The notes under the pieces: model-generated
What the model was told of the DNA's origin: nothing
The model's database searches: none
Seen by the model: the letters and a program-made list of their open reading frames with translations, nothing else
Source of the DNA: an uncultured Collinsella sp.
Lineage (GTDB): Bacteria > Actinomycetota > Coriobacteriia > Coriobacteriales > Coriobacteriaceae
Assembly: GCA_934630385.1 (NCBI GenBank)
Contig: CAKTWE010000030.1
Location: forward strand, 1-20,592
DNA: 20,592 bases
Direction: 5' to 3'
Made by a program: the position numbers and the translations under genes
Shown: piece after piece, positions 1-8,638 of the stretch
Numbering within the stretch: position 1 is the stretch's first letter
How the letters are laid out: every line of letters begins with the position of its first letter

Positions 1-51
1 TCTTTCATGCAGCAGGGGCTCTCAATGTTTTTATGTCCTGCTCATATCGTC

Positions 52-76
52 TCTGCCGGCACCTGGGGACACTCCT
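52..76. repeat. Copy of a 25-bp dispersed repeat with a GGGGAC core
   Basis: This 25-base stretch, with core GGCACCTGGGGACACTCC, recurs base for base at 18342-18366 in the same orientation. A related unit (GGCACTTGGGGACGTTCC) lies at 18321-18338. It sits in the leader of the first signalling gene. The GGGGAC core links it to the hairpin repeats elsewhere in the window. It is intergenic if the downstream gene starts at 238. Confidence 0.7.
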
Positions 77-237
77 TTCACCCTTTGCCGTCTGCGGATT
101 TTGGGACATGTGGCCCGCTTTTTGGGCCTGCCTGTCGGTACACTAAAAGCACTATGGGTACCCGCGAGCGACATATCGGCCACGCGGCCGCCCGGACCGC
201 GCCGGTTGCGGATCCCAGGGGCGGCAGGCTCTTCGCC

Positions 238-2037
238 ATGCCGCGATTCCTTGTTGGTATATCGCATCGTGTATACCGCTGCCGCGTCTTCGCTATCGCC
301 GGTGTCACCACCGCGCTGTTCCTTATACTTTTGGCAGTCTTGCCAGCGTTGTTCGCCTCCGATTTCAAGCTTTCCAACACCACGCCCGTCTATAGTGAGG
401 TGTCCGAGGAGGTCGTGGATGCGCTCGTCCATTCGAGCTCTCTCCCGCTGCTTGTCGCCGCAATTGCATTTTCGATCTGGGGCGTGCTGGTCTATCTGCG
501 TTGTTTGGACTATGCGTTGCGCCGTCGCCTTGTTGCCATCGCTGCCATTTGCGCCCTGTGGATGATCGAGGTCATCCTCAAATATAAGTCGTTCACGCCG
601 TTCTATGCCACCGTGCTGTGGTACCTGTACTACGTGCCCATGACGCTCATTCCGCTGATCTACCAGCTGTGCGGCCTGCGCCTCGCGGGTTTGGAACAGC
701 ATCGTATGGGGCGTCGGTACCGCACCGTTTTGTGGGCCATGGCCGTCCTGCTTATCGGCTTTGTGCTCACTAACGATGTGCATCGGCAGGTCTTCCACTT
801 CGATCGATCGAGTGGAACCTGGAGCAACGATTACACATACGGTTGGGGCTACGGTGCCGTTCTGGTATGGACAGCCTTTAACTTCGTTGCCTTTTTTATC
901 TTGGTGGGACGGTCCTCGTCTTTTCGCATTCAGCGTTTCTCGGGCACGGCCGCGCTTGTCCTATTGGGCGGCGCGTTCTTTGCCATTTCATACGCGCTGC
1001 GCGTTCCCTGGGCATGGAGGCTCAACTTTTCGCTTGTCTATTGCGTCCTGTGCGTGGTGGCGATGGAAATCTGCCTCGATTGCGGTGTCATCCCGTCGTA
1101 CCACGATATCGCCGGTATTTTCGGCACCTTGCCGCTTGACCTCAAAGTTCTAACACGTGACCTGCAGGAAGTCTATGTCACGCCGGTGTCAAAGCCAATG
1201 CCGGTAGGCGTGCGTGAGGAGTTGCGGGTCCAAGAGCACGGGCACGCTCACGCCTTTGCCGTGGCGTCCGATCCCGATGTAATGTATCGCGCCTTTCCAC
1301 TGCTGGGCGGATCGGCCCTGCTTGCCCAAGACGTGTCGGAGCTCAACGAGCTTAACCGTGAACTGGCACATCGTCGCATGGAGCTGCAGCGCCAAAATGA
1401 GCTGCTCACGGCCGACTACGATCTTAAGACGCATCTGGCAGATCAAGAGGCCGAGACCTTGCTGGTCCAAGACGTGGACCAGGCGCTTGCCCGCGCGTTC
1501 GAAGAGATGTACGACCTGCTGAGCTCGCTGCCACCGTTGACCGACGAGGCGTCTTCACACGAGCGTTACCGCATGCTGCAGCGCGCCAAGATGCTCGTCG
1601 CCTATTGCAAGCGCAAGGGGTCGCTCACGTTGGCGCAGCACGGGGAGAGCGGTTTTGATCGCGACCGCATTCAACTCATTGCCAACGAGCTCGCAAGCGA
1701 CCTGCGCACCATCGATGTCGATTGCGCCTCGATTATCGCCATACGACGCCCGATGCACGCCAGTACGGTAAGCGCCCTGTACGACTGCGTGTATGACTTT
1801 GCGTTTTTTGCCTACACCACCGACCATCCGGCGCTTATGTATCACTTGGGCGACCATGACCGGTGCAGTGTCGAGCTGCGCGCCACGCTATTTTCCAACG
1901 ATGATGAAGATCTTTCGCAGACGCCCGCTGCGCAAGAGCTCGAAAGCGCTCTGCAAGGGCGCAACGTGGCATACCGCCTTGAGGGCGAGCCCGGCCAGCT
2001 GCGTATGATCGTCTTGATGCCGAGGGCGGGTGAGTGA
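238..2037 (+). CDS. Polytopic membrane sensor protein, 7TM-type N-terminus, no recognisable kinase core
   Basis: About 599 residues from the ATG at 238; the frame stays open upstream, with other ATGs at 7, 25 and 154. I prefer 238 because the first membrane helix follows directly and the upstream part is repeat-like. Roughly eight hydrophobic helices fill residues 15-280, including a WYLYYVPMTLIPL segment and an LTNDVHRQVFHF stretch like the N-terminal 7TM region of some Clostridia-type histidine kinases. A coiled-coil-like stretch follows at about 375-430 (LNRELAHRRMELQRQ). The last 170 residues have the position and size of a kinase core, but I see no H-box, N-box or GxGxG motif. The gene overlaps the next one, a true histidine kinase, by four bases. 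I infer a co-sensor or pseudokinase that feeds the kinase. The signal is unknown. Confidence 0.75.
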   Translation: MPRFLVGISHRVYRCRVFAIAGVTTALFLILLAVLPALFASDFKLSNTTPVYSEVSEEVVDALVHSSSLPLLVAAIAFSIWGVLVYLRCLDYALRRRLVAIAAICALWMIEVILKYKSFTPFYATVLWYLYYVPMTLIPLIYQLCGLRLAGLEQHRMGRRYRTVLWAMAVLLIGFVLTNDVHRQVFHFDRSSGTWSNDYTYGWGYGAVLVWTAFNFVAFFILVGRSSSFRIQRFSGTAALVLLGGAFFAISYALRVPWAWRLNFSLVYCVLCVVAMEICLDCGVIPSYHDIAGIFGTLPLDLKVLTRDLQEVYVTPVSKPMPVGVREELRVQEHGHAHAFAVASDPDVMYRAFPLLGGSALLAQDVSELNELNRELAHRRMELQRQNELLTADYDLKTHLADQEAETLLVQDVDQALARAFEEMYDLLSSLPPLTDEASSHERYRMLQRAKMLVAYCKRKGSLTLAQHGESGFDRDRIQLIANELASDLRTIDVDCASIIAIRRPMHASTVSALYDCVYDFAFFAYTTDHPALMYHLGDHDRCSVELRATLFSNDDEDLSQTPAAQELESALQGRNVAYRLEGEPGQLRMIVLMPRAGE

Positions 2038-3533
2038 CGATGCAGATTTCGTTCATCCTTCCCCAAATCGTTGCGCTCGATGTTGTCTTTGCCCTGGCTG
2101 CGTGTCTGCAGATGATCCACGTCCCACTCATCGCATCGCGCCGCTCGTCCTATAACCGTAAGGTGATTTGCGCCTACGAGACGAGCCTTGTGCTTCACCT
2201 GATGATTTCGGCGCTCATCTTATTCGCGTCGTCTGGCTCGTATCTGGTGGCGCCGCTTGACGTTTGCGCCAGGGCAATGGGCGGAGTGCTGTGGCTCAAT
2301 GCCGCGATCTTTGCCTATGGCGTGGTCCTTATGGTGCACTATCGTCGCCCTGTCATGCTGGCCGAGCTGCTGCTTGTTGGCGCCGTGACACCGCCGGTGG
2401 TTTTTGCCATGGGCTCGGTGTGGGCCGTTGTCCTTATCGCAGAGGGAGCGTTCTTCCTGTTCCGTTCCGTCGCGGCGCTCTTGATGGACGTCCGTAACCG
2501 CCGGGAGGATATCACCGCGTTCTCGACGATCGAAACCATCAACGTGATTCCCGTGGGCATCCTGTATCTGGACTCGAGGGGCCGTCCACTGCTCATGAAC
2601 CGCTGCATGCGCAAAAACCTGGTGGAGCTTCATATGCCTACCGACCTAGGCGATATGAGCGGTACATGGAACGACCTGCGCAAGCTCAGCATGCAAATGC
2701 CCGAAGGCGGTAAGAACCGCGCGCGGATCAACCTGGACCGCTTTGGTGAGGCGCGTGCGGTGGTCGAGGTTTCTCCCGCCGAGATTCGCCTGTTTGTGTG
2801 CGATGGCGTTATGGTCTCGGGCCGTTCGTTCGAGCGCATAATCGGTCTGGATGTGACAGAGTATGCGCATGCGCATGACCGCCTGGCGCAGGCCAACCAC
2901 CTGCTTGAGCTTGCGGGCCAAGAGCTCCAGGCCCAGATCGAAGAAGTCAAAAAGGTTGCCGACAATGCGGCCTATCTGCGTATGCGCGCTCGCGTGCACG
3001 ACGTGATCGGGCAGCGCCTGTCCATCCTCCATCGCTATCTGGAGGAGGGGCGCCTGGACGACGAGTCGCTCGAGCAGATCGACCCGCTGCTGCGCTCAAT
3101 CGCTGCCGATCTGCGCAGCGGGGGCGACACCGAACCGGCAGAGCAAATGGGCGATATCGTCCATGCCTTTGGCCTGGTGAGCGTGCAGATCGATGTGGAG
3201 GGCGAGCTGCCAAGCGACGTGCGTGTCGCGGCAGCCTTTTTGCAGATTATCCGCGAAGCCTCGACCAATGCCACCAAGCATGCGCAGGCGCATCGGGTCC
3301 ATGTGCGCTTGTGGCAGGAGGGGACGGATGCTGACGCCGTCGCGCACATGACGATTTCTAACGACGGGTCCCCGGCCCCCGTATCGTATCGCGAGGGAAC
3401 GGGTATCCCAGGTATGAGGCATGTCGCGCAAGATCTGGGTGGCAGCCTAGAGGTCCACGCCACCCCGCCCTTTACGCTTACGGTATCCATTCCGCTTAAC
3501 GCCAACGACACGTCCCAAAGGAGAAACTCATGA
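2034..3533 (+). CDS. Sensor histidine kinase, NarX/LiaS type (HisKA_3)
   Basis: About 499 residues. It starts at GTG 2034, overlapping the upstream stop, or at ATG 2040; both have G-rich upstream sequence, so the choice is open. Five or so membrane helices occupy residues 5-150. A PAS-like stretch (about 165-275) follows, then a helical linker and the phosphoacceptor box HDVIGQRLS with His322. The C-terminal ATPase domain shows the N-box REASTNATKHAQ (Asn412) and the glycine-rich lid GTGIPGMRHVAQDLGG. This is the layout of kinases that phosphorylate NarL-type regulators, and such a regulator follows with a 4-bp ATGA overlap. The membrane part probably senses together with the upstream 8-helix protein. 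The stimulus cannot be read from the sequence. Confidence 0.9.
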   Translation: MTMQISFILPQIVALDVVFALAACLQMIHVPLIASRRSSYNRKVICAYETSLVLHLMISALILFASSGSYLVAPLDVCARAMGGVLWLNAAIFAYGVVLMVHYRRPVMLAELLLVGAVTPPVVFAMGSVWAVVLIAEGAFFLFRSVAALLMDVRNRREDITAFSTIETINVIPVGILYLDSRGRPLLMNRCMRKNLVELHMPTDLGDMSGTWNDLRKLSMQMPEGGKNRARINLDRFGEARAVVEVSPAEIRLFVCDGVMVSGRSFERIIGLDVTEYAHAHDRLAQANHLLELAGQELQAQIEEVKKVADNAAYLRMRARVHDVIGQRLSILHRYLEEGRLDDESLEQIDPLLRSIAADLRSGGDTEPAEQMGDIVHAFGLVSVQIDVEGELPSDVRVAAAFLQIIREASTNATKHAQAHRVHVRLWQEGTDADAVAHMTISNDGSPAPVSYREGTGIPGMRHVAQDLGGSLEVHATPPFTLTVSIPLNANDTSQRRNS

Positions 3534-4150
3534 TCCGCGTGTTAATTGTCGAAGATCAGGCCATCCTGCGCGAGAGCCTGGCGCGCTCCGTTGGCGACCA
3601 GCCCGATATGACCGTCGTTGCCGCGATCGCCGATGCCTCCGAGGTCTTGGGTGTCGCGCTCAAGGAGCGCCCGGACATGATACTGATGGACGTGTGCACC
3701 GAACACGATTCAAACGGCATCGTGGCGGCGGCACGCATCAAGGAGCAGCTGCCCGAGTGTCGCATCATTATCATGACAGGCATGCCCGAGATCACCTTTG
3801 TCGATCAGGCCCGCGAGGCGGGCGTCGATAGCTTTGTGTACAAGAACGTCGGTATCGACGAGCTGTTCGCCGTGATGCGCTCCACGTTGGCTGGCTACTG
3901 CACGTTTCCCAAGCCGCCCGAGAGCATTTTTTCGGGCACGGCAGCCCTCGACGATGTCGAGCTATCGATTTTGCGCCTTGCCTGCGAGGGCAAAAGTCGT
4001 CGCGAGATCGCGGCCGAGCTGTTTATGAGTGAGGGCACCATCAAGCGCCGCATCTCGGAGATCCTGAGCAAGACCGGCTACGACAACATCATGCGCCTGG
4101 CCGTGCATGCGGTGACCGAGGGTAGCATCGTTCCCAACATGGAGCGCTAA
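3530..4150 (+). CDS. NarL/LuxR-family response regulator
   Basis: 206 residues, starting at the ATG that overlaps the kinase stop (ATGA), with AAAGGAG eight bases upstream. The receiver domain (1-120) has the acidic pair Glu8-Asp9, phosphoacceptor Asp54 in ILMDVC, Thr83 and Lys105 (FVYKN). A LuxR-type helix-turn-helix occupies about 140-200, with LACEGKSRREIAAELFMSEG leading into the recognition helix. It is the output partner of the histidine kinase directly upstream and probably controls envelope or transport genes, possibly including its own operon. The 'DVCTEHDSNG' stretch after Asp54 is slightly longer than the usual DxxMPxxxG. It is the last gene of the operon. Confidence 0.93.
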   Translation: MIRVLIVEDQAILRESLARSVGDQPDMTVVAAIADASEVLGVALKERPDMILMDVCTEHDSNGIVAAARIKEQLPECRIIIMTGMPEITFVDQAREAGVDSFVYKNVGIDELFAVMRSTLAGYCTFPKPPESIFSGTAALDDVELSILRLACEGKSRREIAAELFMSEGTIKRRISEILSKTGYDNIMRLAVHAVTEGSIVPNMER

Positions 4151-4176
4151 CGCTCGTTACGCATCGGCATAAAAGC

Positions 4177-4211
4177 GACGGGGCCGCAGGATCATCTCCT
4201 GCGGCCCCGTC
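4177..4211. terminator. Bidirectional terminator between convergent operons
   Basis: A perfect 15-bp stem (GACGGGGCCGCAGGA with its complement) closes a 5-base loop. On the minus strand it is followed by GCTTTTATG, giving a short U-run, and it lies just past the last gene of the leftward operon. On the plus strand it follows the response regulator gene but has no T-run. It probably serves both operons. Confidence 0.8.
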
Positions 4212-4259
4212 TGGTGTGCGCGGATGTGTCCGCCAATCCGCGGCTGTCGTGGTCTACCG

Positions 4260-5102
4260 CTACGCGATGGTTGCGCTGTAGGAGGCGACGTCCTCGTAGG
4301 AATCGGTCAGGTAGGCGTCGATGCCGATGGTCGTGTTGACCAGGTCGTCAAGGCTGTCAAGCTCGCCGCTCGAGAACGTGAATTCCTCGGTGGCGTTGGT
4401 GCCGGGCATCAGGTGAGCCGAGAACCAGGGTTCCTTCATGGTGCCGTTGATGTTGGTCTTGCCGGAAGGAGCGTAGAAGGTCAGGTCCTTGTCGCTCTTG
4501 TTGGTGATGTTGACGACAAAACCGATGTCGCCCCACTCGTCCTTGAACTTCTCGGTGATGGTGATGGTGCACAGGTCGTCATCGGCAACGGTGACGGCGG
4601 GGGAGATTTCAATCTTCTGGACGTCGTCGTCTTCGACGGCCTCGTCGATCTCTTCTTCCTTTTCGGCCGCCTCGCGATCCTTCTTCACCGTGCCGGACAG
4701 GTCCTTGTCGGACTTGGTAAAGACAAGATTGCCGTCATCCTCTTCGAGGATGAGCTTGCCGTCCTTGAGCTTCATGTCATGCGACTCGTCTTCGGCGGTG
4801 ATGGTTACGGTGGTGGCGTCCTTTGCCTCCCATTTAAGGTCGACGACTTCAAGGAACAGGTCGAGGGCACCTGTACCGTCCTCATCGAGAATCAGGACGC
4901 AGTGCACACCCCAATCCTCGAGCATCTTCATGTACTCATCGGTCAGTTCTTCGCCCTCCAGGGTTCCACCCGAGAGTTCCCAGCTGCCGACGAAGTTGGC
5001 CTTGGGGTCTTTGCCGCCGCCGCTGCAGCCCGTCAGGGCAAAGGCGAGCGCAAGGACGCATGTCAGAAATGCGAGTACGGACTTTTTGAACGTTGTCTTC
5101 AT
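4260..5102 (-). CDS. Putative lipoprotein with acidic linker
   Basis: 280 residues, starting at the ATG at 5102 with an excellent AAAGGAGG site. A longer upstream reading is possible but overlaps the SPFH gene. The N-terminus is a lipoprotein signal: Lys6-Lys7, a hydrophobic stretch, then LALTGC with Cys26 as the lipidated residue. Residues 35-140 look like a small beta-rich domain (VGSWELSGG ... LVFTKSDKDLSG), reminiscent of lipocalin-like domains. An acidic linker (AAEKEEEIDEAVEDDD) follows. The C-terminal 110 residues resemble an immunoglobulin-like fold (VVNITNKSDKDLTFYAPSG), as in DUF4352-type lipoproteins; that family name is a guess. It follows the SPFH gene on the same strand with an 80-base gap, so it may be partly co-transcribed. 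Its function is unknown; it would be anchored on the outer face of the membrane. Confidence 0.85.
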   Translation of the reverse strand: MKTTFKKSVLAFLTCVLALAFALTGCSGGGKDPKANFVGSWELSGGTLEGEELTDEYMKMLEDWGVHCVLILDEDGTGALDLFLEVVDLKWEAKDATTVTITAEDESHDMKLKDGKLILEEDDGNLVFTKSDKDLSGTVKKDREAAEKEEEIDEAVEDDDVQKIEISPAVTVADDDLCTITITEKFKDEWGDIGFVVNITNKSDKDLTFYAPSGKTNINGTMKEPWFSAHLMPGTNATEEFTFSSGELDSLDDLVNTTIGIDAYLTDSYEDVASYSATIA

Positions 5103-5141
5103 GGTGTCCTCCTTTATCGAACGAAACCCATAGAAGCAAAT

Positions 5142-5163
5142 GCGGGGGTGGCGGATCCCCCGC
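5142..5163 (-). terminator. Weak hairpin between SPFH gene and lipoprotein gene
   Basis: GCGGGGG pairs with CCCCCGC across an 8-base loop in the 80-base gap. There is no U-run of more than three. It may attenuate read-through into the lipoprotein gene or simply be a chance GC-rich dyad. Confidence 0.35.
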
Positions 5164-5182
5164 CAATTACCAGATAGAGGGG

Positions 5183-6424
5183 CTAGGGCCTGGGCGTTCC
5201 GCAGTTGCTGCAGAACTTGCCGCCGTTTTCGCTGCCGCAGTTGGGGCAGAACCACTTGGCCGGTGCCGGGGCGGGTGCGGGACTGCCACACTCGGAGCAG
5301 AACTTGCCGGTGTTGGTGGCGCCGCAGCTGCAGGTCCATGTGCCGGCCGCGGGGGCAGCGGCAGGAGCCGGTGCGGGAGCGGGTGCCGGAGCCGGCTGCG
5401 GGGCGGCCTGCTGCTGTGCCTGGCCGGCGGCGAACAGCTGGCTGGCGTTCATGCCGCCCATGCCACCTGCCATGCCCATGCCCATAAAGCCTGCCATCGC
5501 GCCGTTGGGGTTGGCGGCTGCCGCGCGCATTGCGTCGCTCTGGGCGCTGGCAATGTTGGCTGCCGCCATGGTGGGATCGCGCATGACCGCGGCTTTCTGC
5601 AGATCCTTGATCATCTGCTCGTCCTCTTGTGAGGCGGCGATGGAGTTGACGCCAAAGCTCACAATCTCGACGCCGCGCAGGTCACGCCAATCGGCAGAGA
5701 GGACCTCGTTGAGCGCGCGGGCGAGCTCGGTGGTGTGGCCGGGGATGGCGCTGTAGCGGATGCCCATTTCCGAGATCTTGGCAAAGGCGGGCTGCAGGGC
5801 GGTGAGCAGCTCGGACTTAAGCTGGCTGTCGATCTTGTCGCGCGTGTAGCTATCGGTCACGTTGCCGCACACGTTGGTGTAGAACAGCAGCGGGTTGGTG
5901 ATGCGGTACGAGTACTCGCCGTTGCAGCGCACGGAGATGTCAACGTCCAGGCCAATGTTGTTATCGACCACGCGGAAGGGCACGGGCGAGGCGGTGCCGT
6001 ACTTGTTGCCGATGATCTCCTTGGTGTTGATGAAGTAGACGCGCTGGTCCTTGCCCGCGTCGCCGCCAAAGGTAAAGCGGCTGCCGATATTGGCGAAGGT
6101 CTCCTTGATGGAATCGCCTAGGTTGCCGCTAAAGACGCTCGGCTCGCTGCCGGTATCGAAGACGAACTCACCGGGCTCCAGTGCGACTTCGATGATCTTG
6201 CCGTTTTGCACCACGAGCATGCCCTGGCCGTCGTTGACGGCGATGACGGAGCCGTTGGAGATGACGTTGTCCTCGCCGCGCGTGTTGGAGCTGCGGCCAC
6301 CGGTGCGTTTGCTGCCCTTGCAGGCCAAGACGTCAGCAGGCATCGATTCGCAGTAGATAAATTCCTTCCACTGGTCGGCCATGACGCCGCCGGCAGCTCC
6401 CAATCCAGCTTTCAAGAGTCCCAT
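5183..6424 (-). CDS. SPFH-domain protein with two C-terminal zinc ribbons, YdjI-like
   Basis: 413 residues from the ATG at 6424, preceded by AAAGGAAG. Residues 1-260 form an SPFH (stomatin/prohibitin-like) domain of the YdjI type, recognisable from the start MADQWKEFIYCESMPADVLA and from VNDGQGMLVVQNGKIIE. A Met/Gly-rich stretch (NPNGAMAGFMGMGMAGGMGG) and a Pro-Ala linker follow. Two short zinc ribbons finish the protein: CSCGATNTGKFCSECG and CPNCGSENGGKFCSNCG. In Bacillus subtilis, YdjI is the flotillin-like protein that with YdjG and YdjH links the PspA homologue to the membrane. The YdjG-like gene lies 48 bases upstream, so a membrane-scaffold role under envelope stress is the best inference. 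No PspA gene is in the window. Confidence 0.9.
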   Translation of the reverse strand: MGLLKAGLGAAGGVMADQWKEFIYCESMPADVLACKGSKRTGGRSSNTRGEDNVISNGSVIAVNDGQGMLVVQNGKIIEVALEPGEFVFDTGSEPSVFSGNLGDSIKETFANIGSRFTFGGDAGKDQRVYFINTKEIIGNKYGTASPVPFRVVDNNIGLDVDISVRCNGEYSYRITNPLLFYTNVCGNVTDSYTRDKIDSQLKSELLTALQPAFAKISEMGIRYSAIPGHTTELARALNEVLSADWRDLRGVEIVSFGVNSIAASQEDEQMIKDLQKAAVMRDPTMAAANIASAQSDAMRAAAANPNGAMAGFMGMGMAGGMGGMNASQLFAAGQAQQQAAPQPAPAPAPAPAPAAAPAAGTWTCSCGATNTGKFCSECGSPAPAPAPAKWFCPNCGSENGGKFCSNCGTPRP

Positions 6425-6472
6425 GGTGATCTTCCTTTCTCGTCAAAGGCCGGGTGGTATTGGTTGGATTGC

Positions 6473-7795
6473 TTAGTCGTCCTTGTCGTCTTTCATGACA
6501 ACGGTGGTCTCGGTGTGGCTGAAGGTGTCGTGCTTCTCGGTCAGGTCGAGCTCGCCGCAGTACTCGTCGGCGTGGGTGGCCTCGTTGGCCGTCTTGAGCT
6601 GGCCTACCAGTAGCACGTCTCCGATAATCACGATGATCAGCGGCGCGATGATGTTGATGAGGATGCCCTCGATATCAAAGGCGAGGTAATCCGGATCGAA
6701 GGCGTTCTCGCCCATAAAGAGAATCTGGGAGAGGACAAATCCGATCACAAAGAACAGCACCGAGGCGATGGCGAGCTTGGGCTTTGAACAGGGGAGCTCG
6801 CCGACCAAGCGGCCGGTCTGGCCGTTCATGGCAAACAGGTAGCTCTTGCCGTTCCACGAGGTGGAGAGCATCCAGACGGGGAACAGGGCGTAGTCGCTGT
6901 CTTCCCAGGTGTAGTCGAGCTGCTTGCTTTCGACCGTGGCGTCGTCGTATTCGTCGATGACGGTTTCGCGCAGGGCCGAGATCGTGCTCTCCTCCATGCG
7001 GCGCTCGGCGCGTGCCTTGCAGGTCTCGCAGTCCTCGTCGTAACGGTTGGCGATGTAGCCGGGCATATATGCGACCGAGAACGGACGCAGCGCGTCGTAG
7101 TCAAACGGCTCGATGGCGTCCATGTGGCCGTCGGGCATCTTGGACGATCCGTCGACGGGCACGCGCTTAAACGAGATATTGCCCTTGCGATAGGCATCGT
7201 AGTGGTCGGTGGTCGTGACGGTGCGGTCGGATTCCTCGGTCACGGTCTCGTTGGTCGCGTCAAAGTACACTTCGCCGTCAACGCGGGCGCCGTAGAGCCA
7301 AAACGGCACGTAGACACCTTGGACCTCGTCGATGTGGTTGCCGGTGACAAAGCTCTTGGGCAGCAAGATTTTGCCCTTGTAGTGTTCCTTGAGTGCGGCC
7401 GTGACGTCGTCGCGCCCGAGCTTAAACGGAATCACCAGGTCGGGCGAGAAGTCGCCAGAGAGCTGGCCGGGCGCCACGGCGGAGTTGCCGCAGTACGGGC
7501 AGGTGGTGACGGCGACAGTGCCGTCGGACACGAGCTCGGCGCCGCACGACGAGCAGATGTAGCCGGCGTTTTGGGCGAGCTCCTGCACCGCGTCGTCGGC
7601 GACGGACTTGGGCGTTGCGGCTGCCGCATCGGCTTTGGCGTCTGCCTTGTCCTGGCGCTCGCGATAGAGGGCCTCGACTTCTTCGACTTCAAAGCGTGAG
7701 TCACAGTAGTCGCAGACGAGCTTTTGCTCGGCGCTTGCAAAATGCAGGGGGCCACCGCAGGCAGGGCACTGATAGTTAACGCTCTCGAAGGCCAT
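6473..7795 (-). CDS. Zinc-ribbon membrane protein, YdjG-like
   Basis: 440 residues from the ATG at 7795 (AAAGGA upstream). Two zinc ribbons open the protein: Cys10-x2-Cys13 with Cys28-x2-Cys31, and a second one at about 80-105 (CSSCGAEL ... CPYCG). A soluble region (about 120-335) contains VYVPFWLYGARVDGEVYFDA and a CETC pair. Two membrane helices follow at about 340-365 (ASVLFFVIGFVLSQILFMG) and 380-405 (IINIIAPLIIVIIGDVLLVG is the approximate core), then a charged tail. This matches the TFIIB-type zinc-ribbon proteins exemplified by B. subtilis YdjG. It sits between the DUF4428-type gene and the SPFH gene in one operon. It is probably a membrane partner of the SPFH protein. Metal binding is inferred from the cysteine pattern. 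Confidence 0.88.
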   Translation of the reverse strand: MAFESVNYQCPACGGPLHFASAEQKLVCDYCDSRFEVEEVEALYRERQDKADAKADAAAATPKSVADDAVQELAQNAGYICSSCGAELVSDGTVAVTTCPYCGNSAVAPGQLSGDFSPDLVIPFKLGRDDVTAALKEHYKGKILLPKSFVTGNHIDEVQGVYVPFWLYGARVDGEVYFDATNETVTEESDRTVTTTDHYDAYRKGNISFKRVPVDGSSKMPDGHMDAIEPFDYDALRPFSVAYMPGYIANRYDEDCETCKARAERRMEESTISALRETVIDEYDDATVESKQLDYTWEDSDYALFPVWMLSTSWNGKSYLFAMNGQTGRLVGELPCSKPKLAIASVLFFVIGFVLSQILFMGENAFDPDYLAFDIEGILINIIAPLIIVIIGDVLLVGQLKTANEATHADEYCGELDLTEKHDTFSHTETTVVMKDDKDD

Positions 7796-7819
7796 GATCG
7801 GTCCTTTCCGTGCCGGAGG

Positions 7820-8557
7820 CTATGCGCCGATGGCGCCGCCGCAGTATTCGCAGCGCCCACTGGCATCGGGAATGGTGGTGGCTCCGCAGAAGGGGCAGGT
7901 CACCGCGGTCTTGGGGGCCTTGGCGGCCACGACGCTGTCGCGCGTCTCCTGGCGCAGCTGCACCAGCGCGTCGCGGACCTCGGTTGCCTGGCGCTTGGCC
8001 TCGCGGTATTCGATGGAGCCGCGCTGATCGATGGTGGAGTCGTTTACGCGCAGGTTGATCTCGGTAAAGTACGGCGTGTTGACGTGAATGGTCAGATTAA
8101 AGTCGTAATCCAGGTCGTAGCGCGGCGGGTTGTAGCTCTCGCGCTCGCCGTCCTTGGTCTCGCGATAGATTTCGGTGCGGTGCTCGTCGATATCCATATC
8201 GCAGCCGAGTACCTGCGAGAACTCGATGATATCGGGATTGGCGTCGCGCCAGCGGCTCTGCGAGGTAATGATCAGCAGGCCCGCGTCTTCGTCGAGCATG
8301 ATGTTGGTGCGTCCGGCAGACAGCGTACGCGTGGGGTTGAACGAAGCCAGACGTTCGGCATTGGCCTCGCGGTAGGCGAGTTGCTCGCGGATATCGTCCG
8401 CGGTGCTGGAGCGATAGGCGTGGAAGTAGGGGGAGAGCTTGCCGGCGCACTCTTTGCACAGGTAGCCTTCGTTGATTTTGGTCTTACCTAGAAGTCCCAG
8501 CTCGGTACCGCAAATCGCGCACTCTTTCTTCTCGAACATCTTGTCAAAGAAGCCCAT
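7820..8557 (-). CDS. DUF4428-type double zinc-ribbon protein
   Basis: 245 residues from the ATG at 8557, with GGGAGG upstream. An N-terminal zinc finger (CAICGTELGLLGKTKINEGY, then LCKEC) is typical of DUF4428. The middle, about residues 60-200, is a soluble domain with no recognised catalytic motif, containing the TNIMLDEDAGLLIITSQSRW strand region. A second ribbon closes the protein (CPFCGATTIPDASGRCEYCG). There is no signal peptide or membrane helix. It is the first gene of the leftward operon, 24 bases ahead of the YdjG-like gene. Similar proteins are often found beside SPFH and zinc-ribbon genes; the exact role is unknown. Confidence 0.85.
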   Translation of the reverse strand: MGFFDKMFEKKECAICGTELGLLGKTKINEGYLCKECAGKLSPYFHAYRSSTADDIREQLAYREANAERLASFNPTRTLSAGRTNIMLDEDAGLLIITSQSRWRDANPDIIEFSQVLGCDMDIDEHRTEIYRETKDGERESYNPPRYDLDYDFNLTIHVNTPYFTEINLRVNDSTIDQRGSIEYREAKRQATEVRDALVQLRQETRDSVVAAKAPKTAVTCPFCGATTIPDASGRCEYCGGAIGA

Positions 8558-8638
8558 GGCTGCCTCCCATCAACTGGTAGCGTGTGTCACTTTTGATGAT
8601 GGGGGAGTGCGCAGCCTTTCGCGATACCCAGGCGGCTC

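Noticed and set aside
4224..5177. A 317-codon plus-strand open frame over the lipoprotein gene
   Set aside because: The minus strand has a lipobox, a strong ribosome site and a domain structure. The plus frame reads as shadow sequence.
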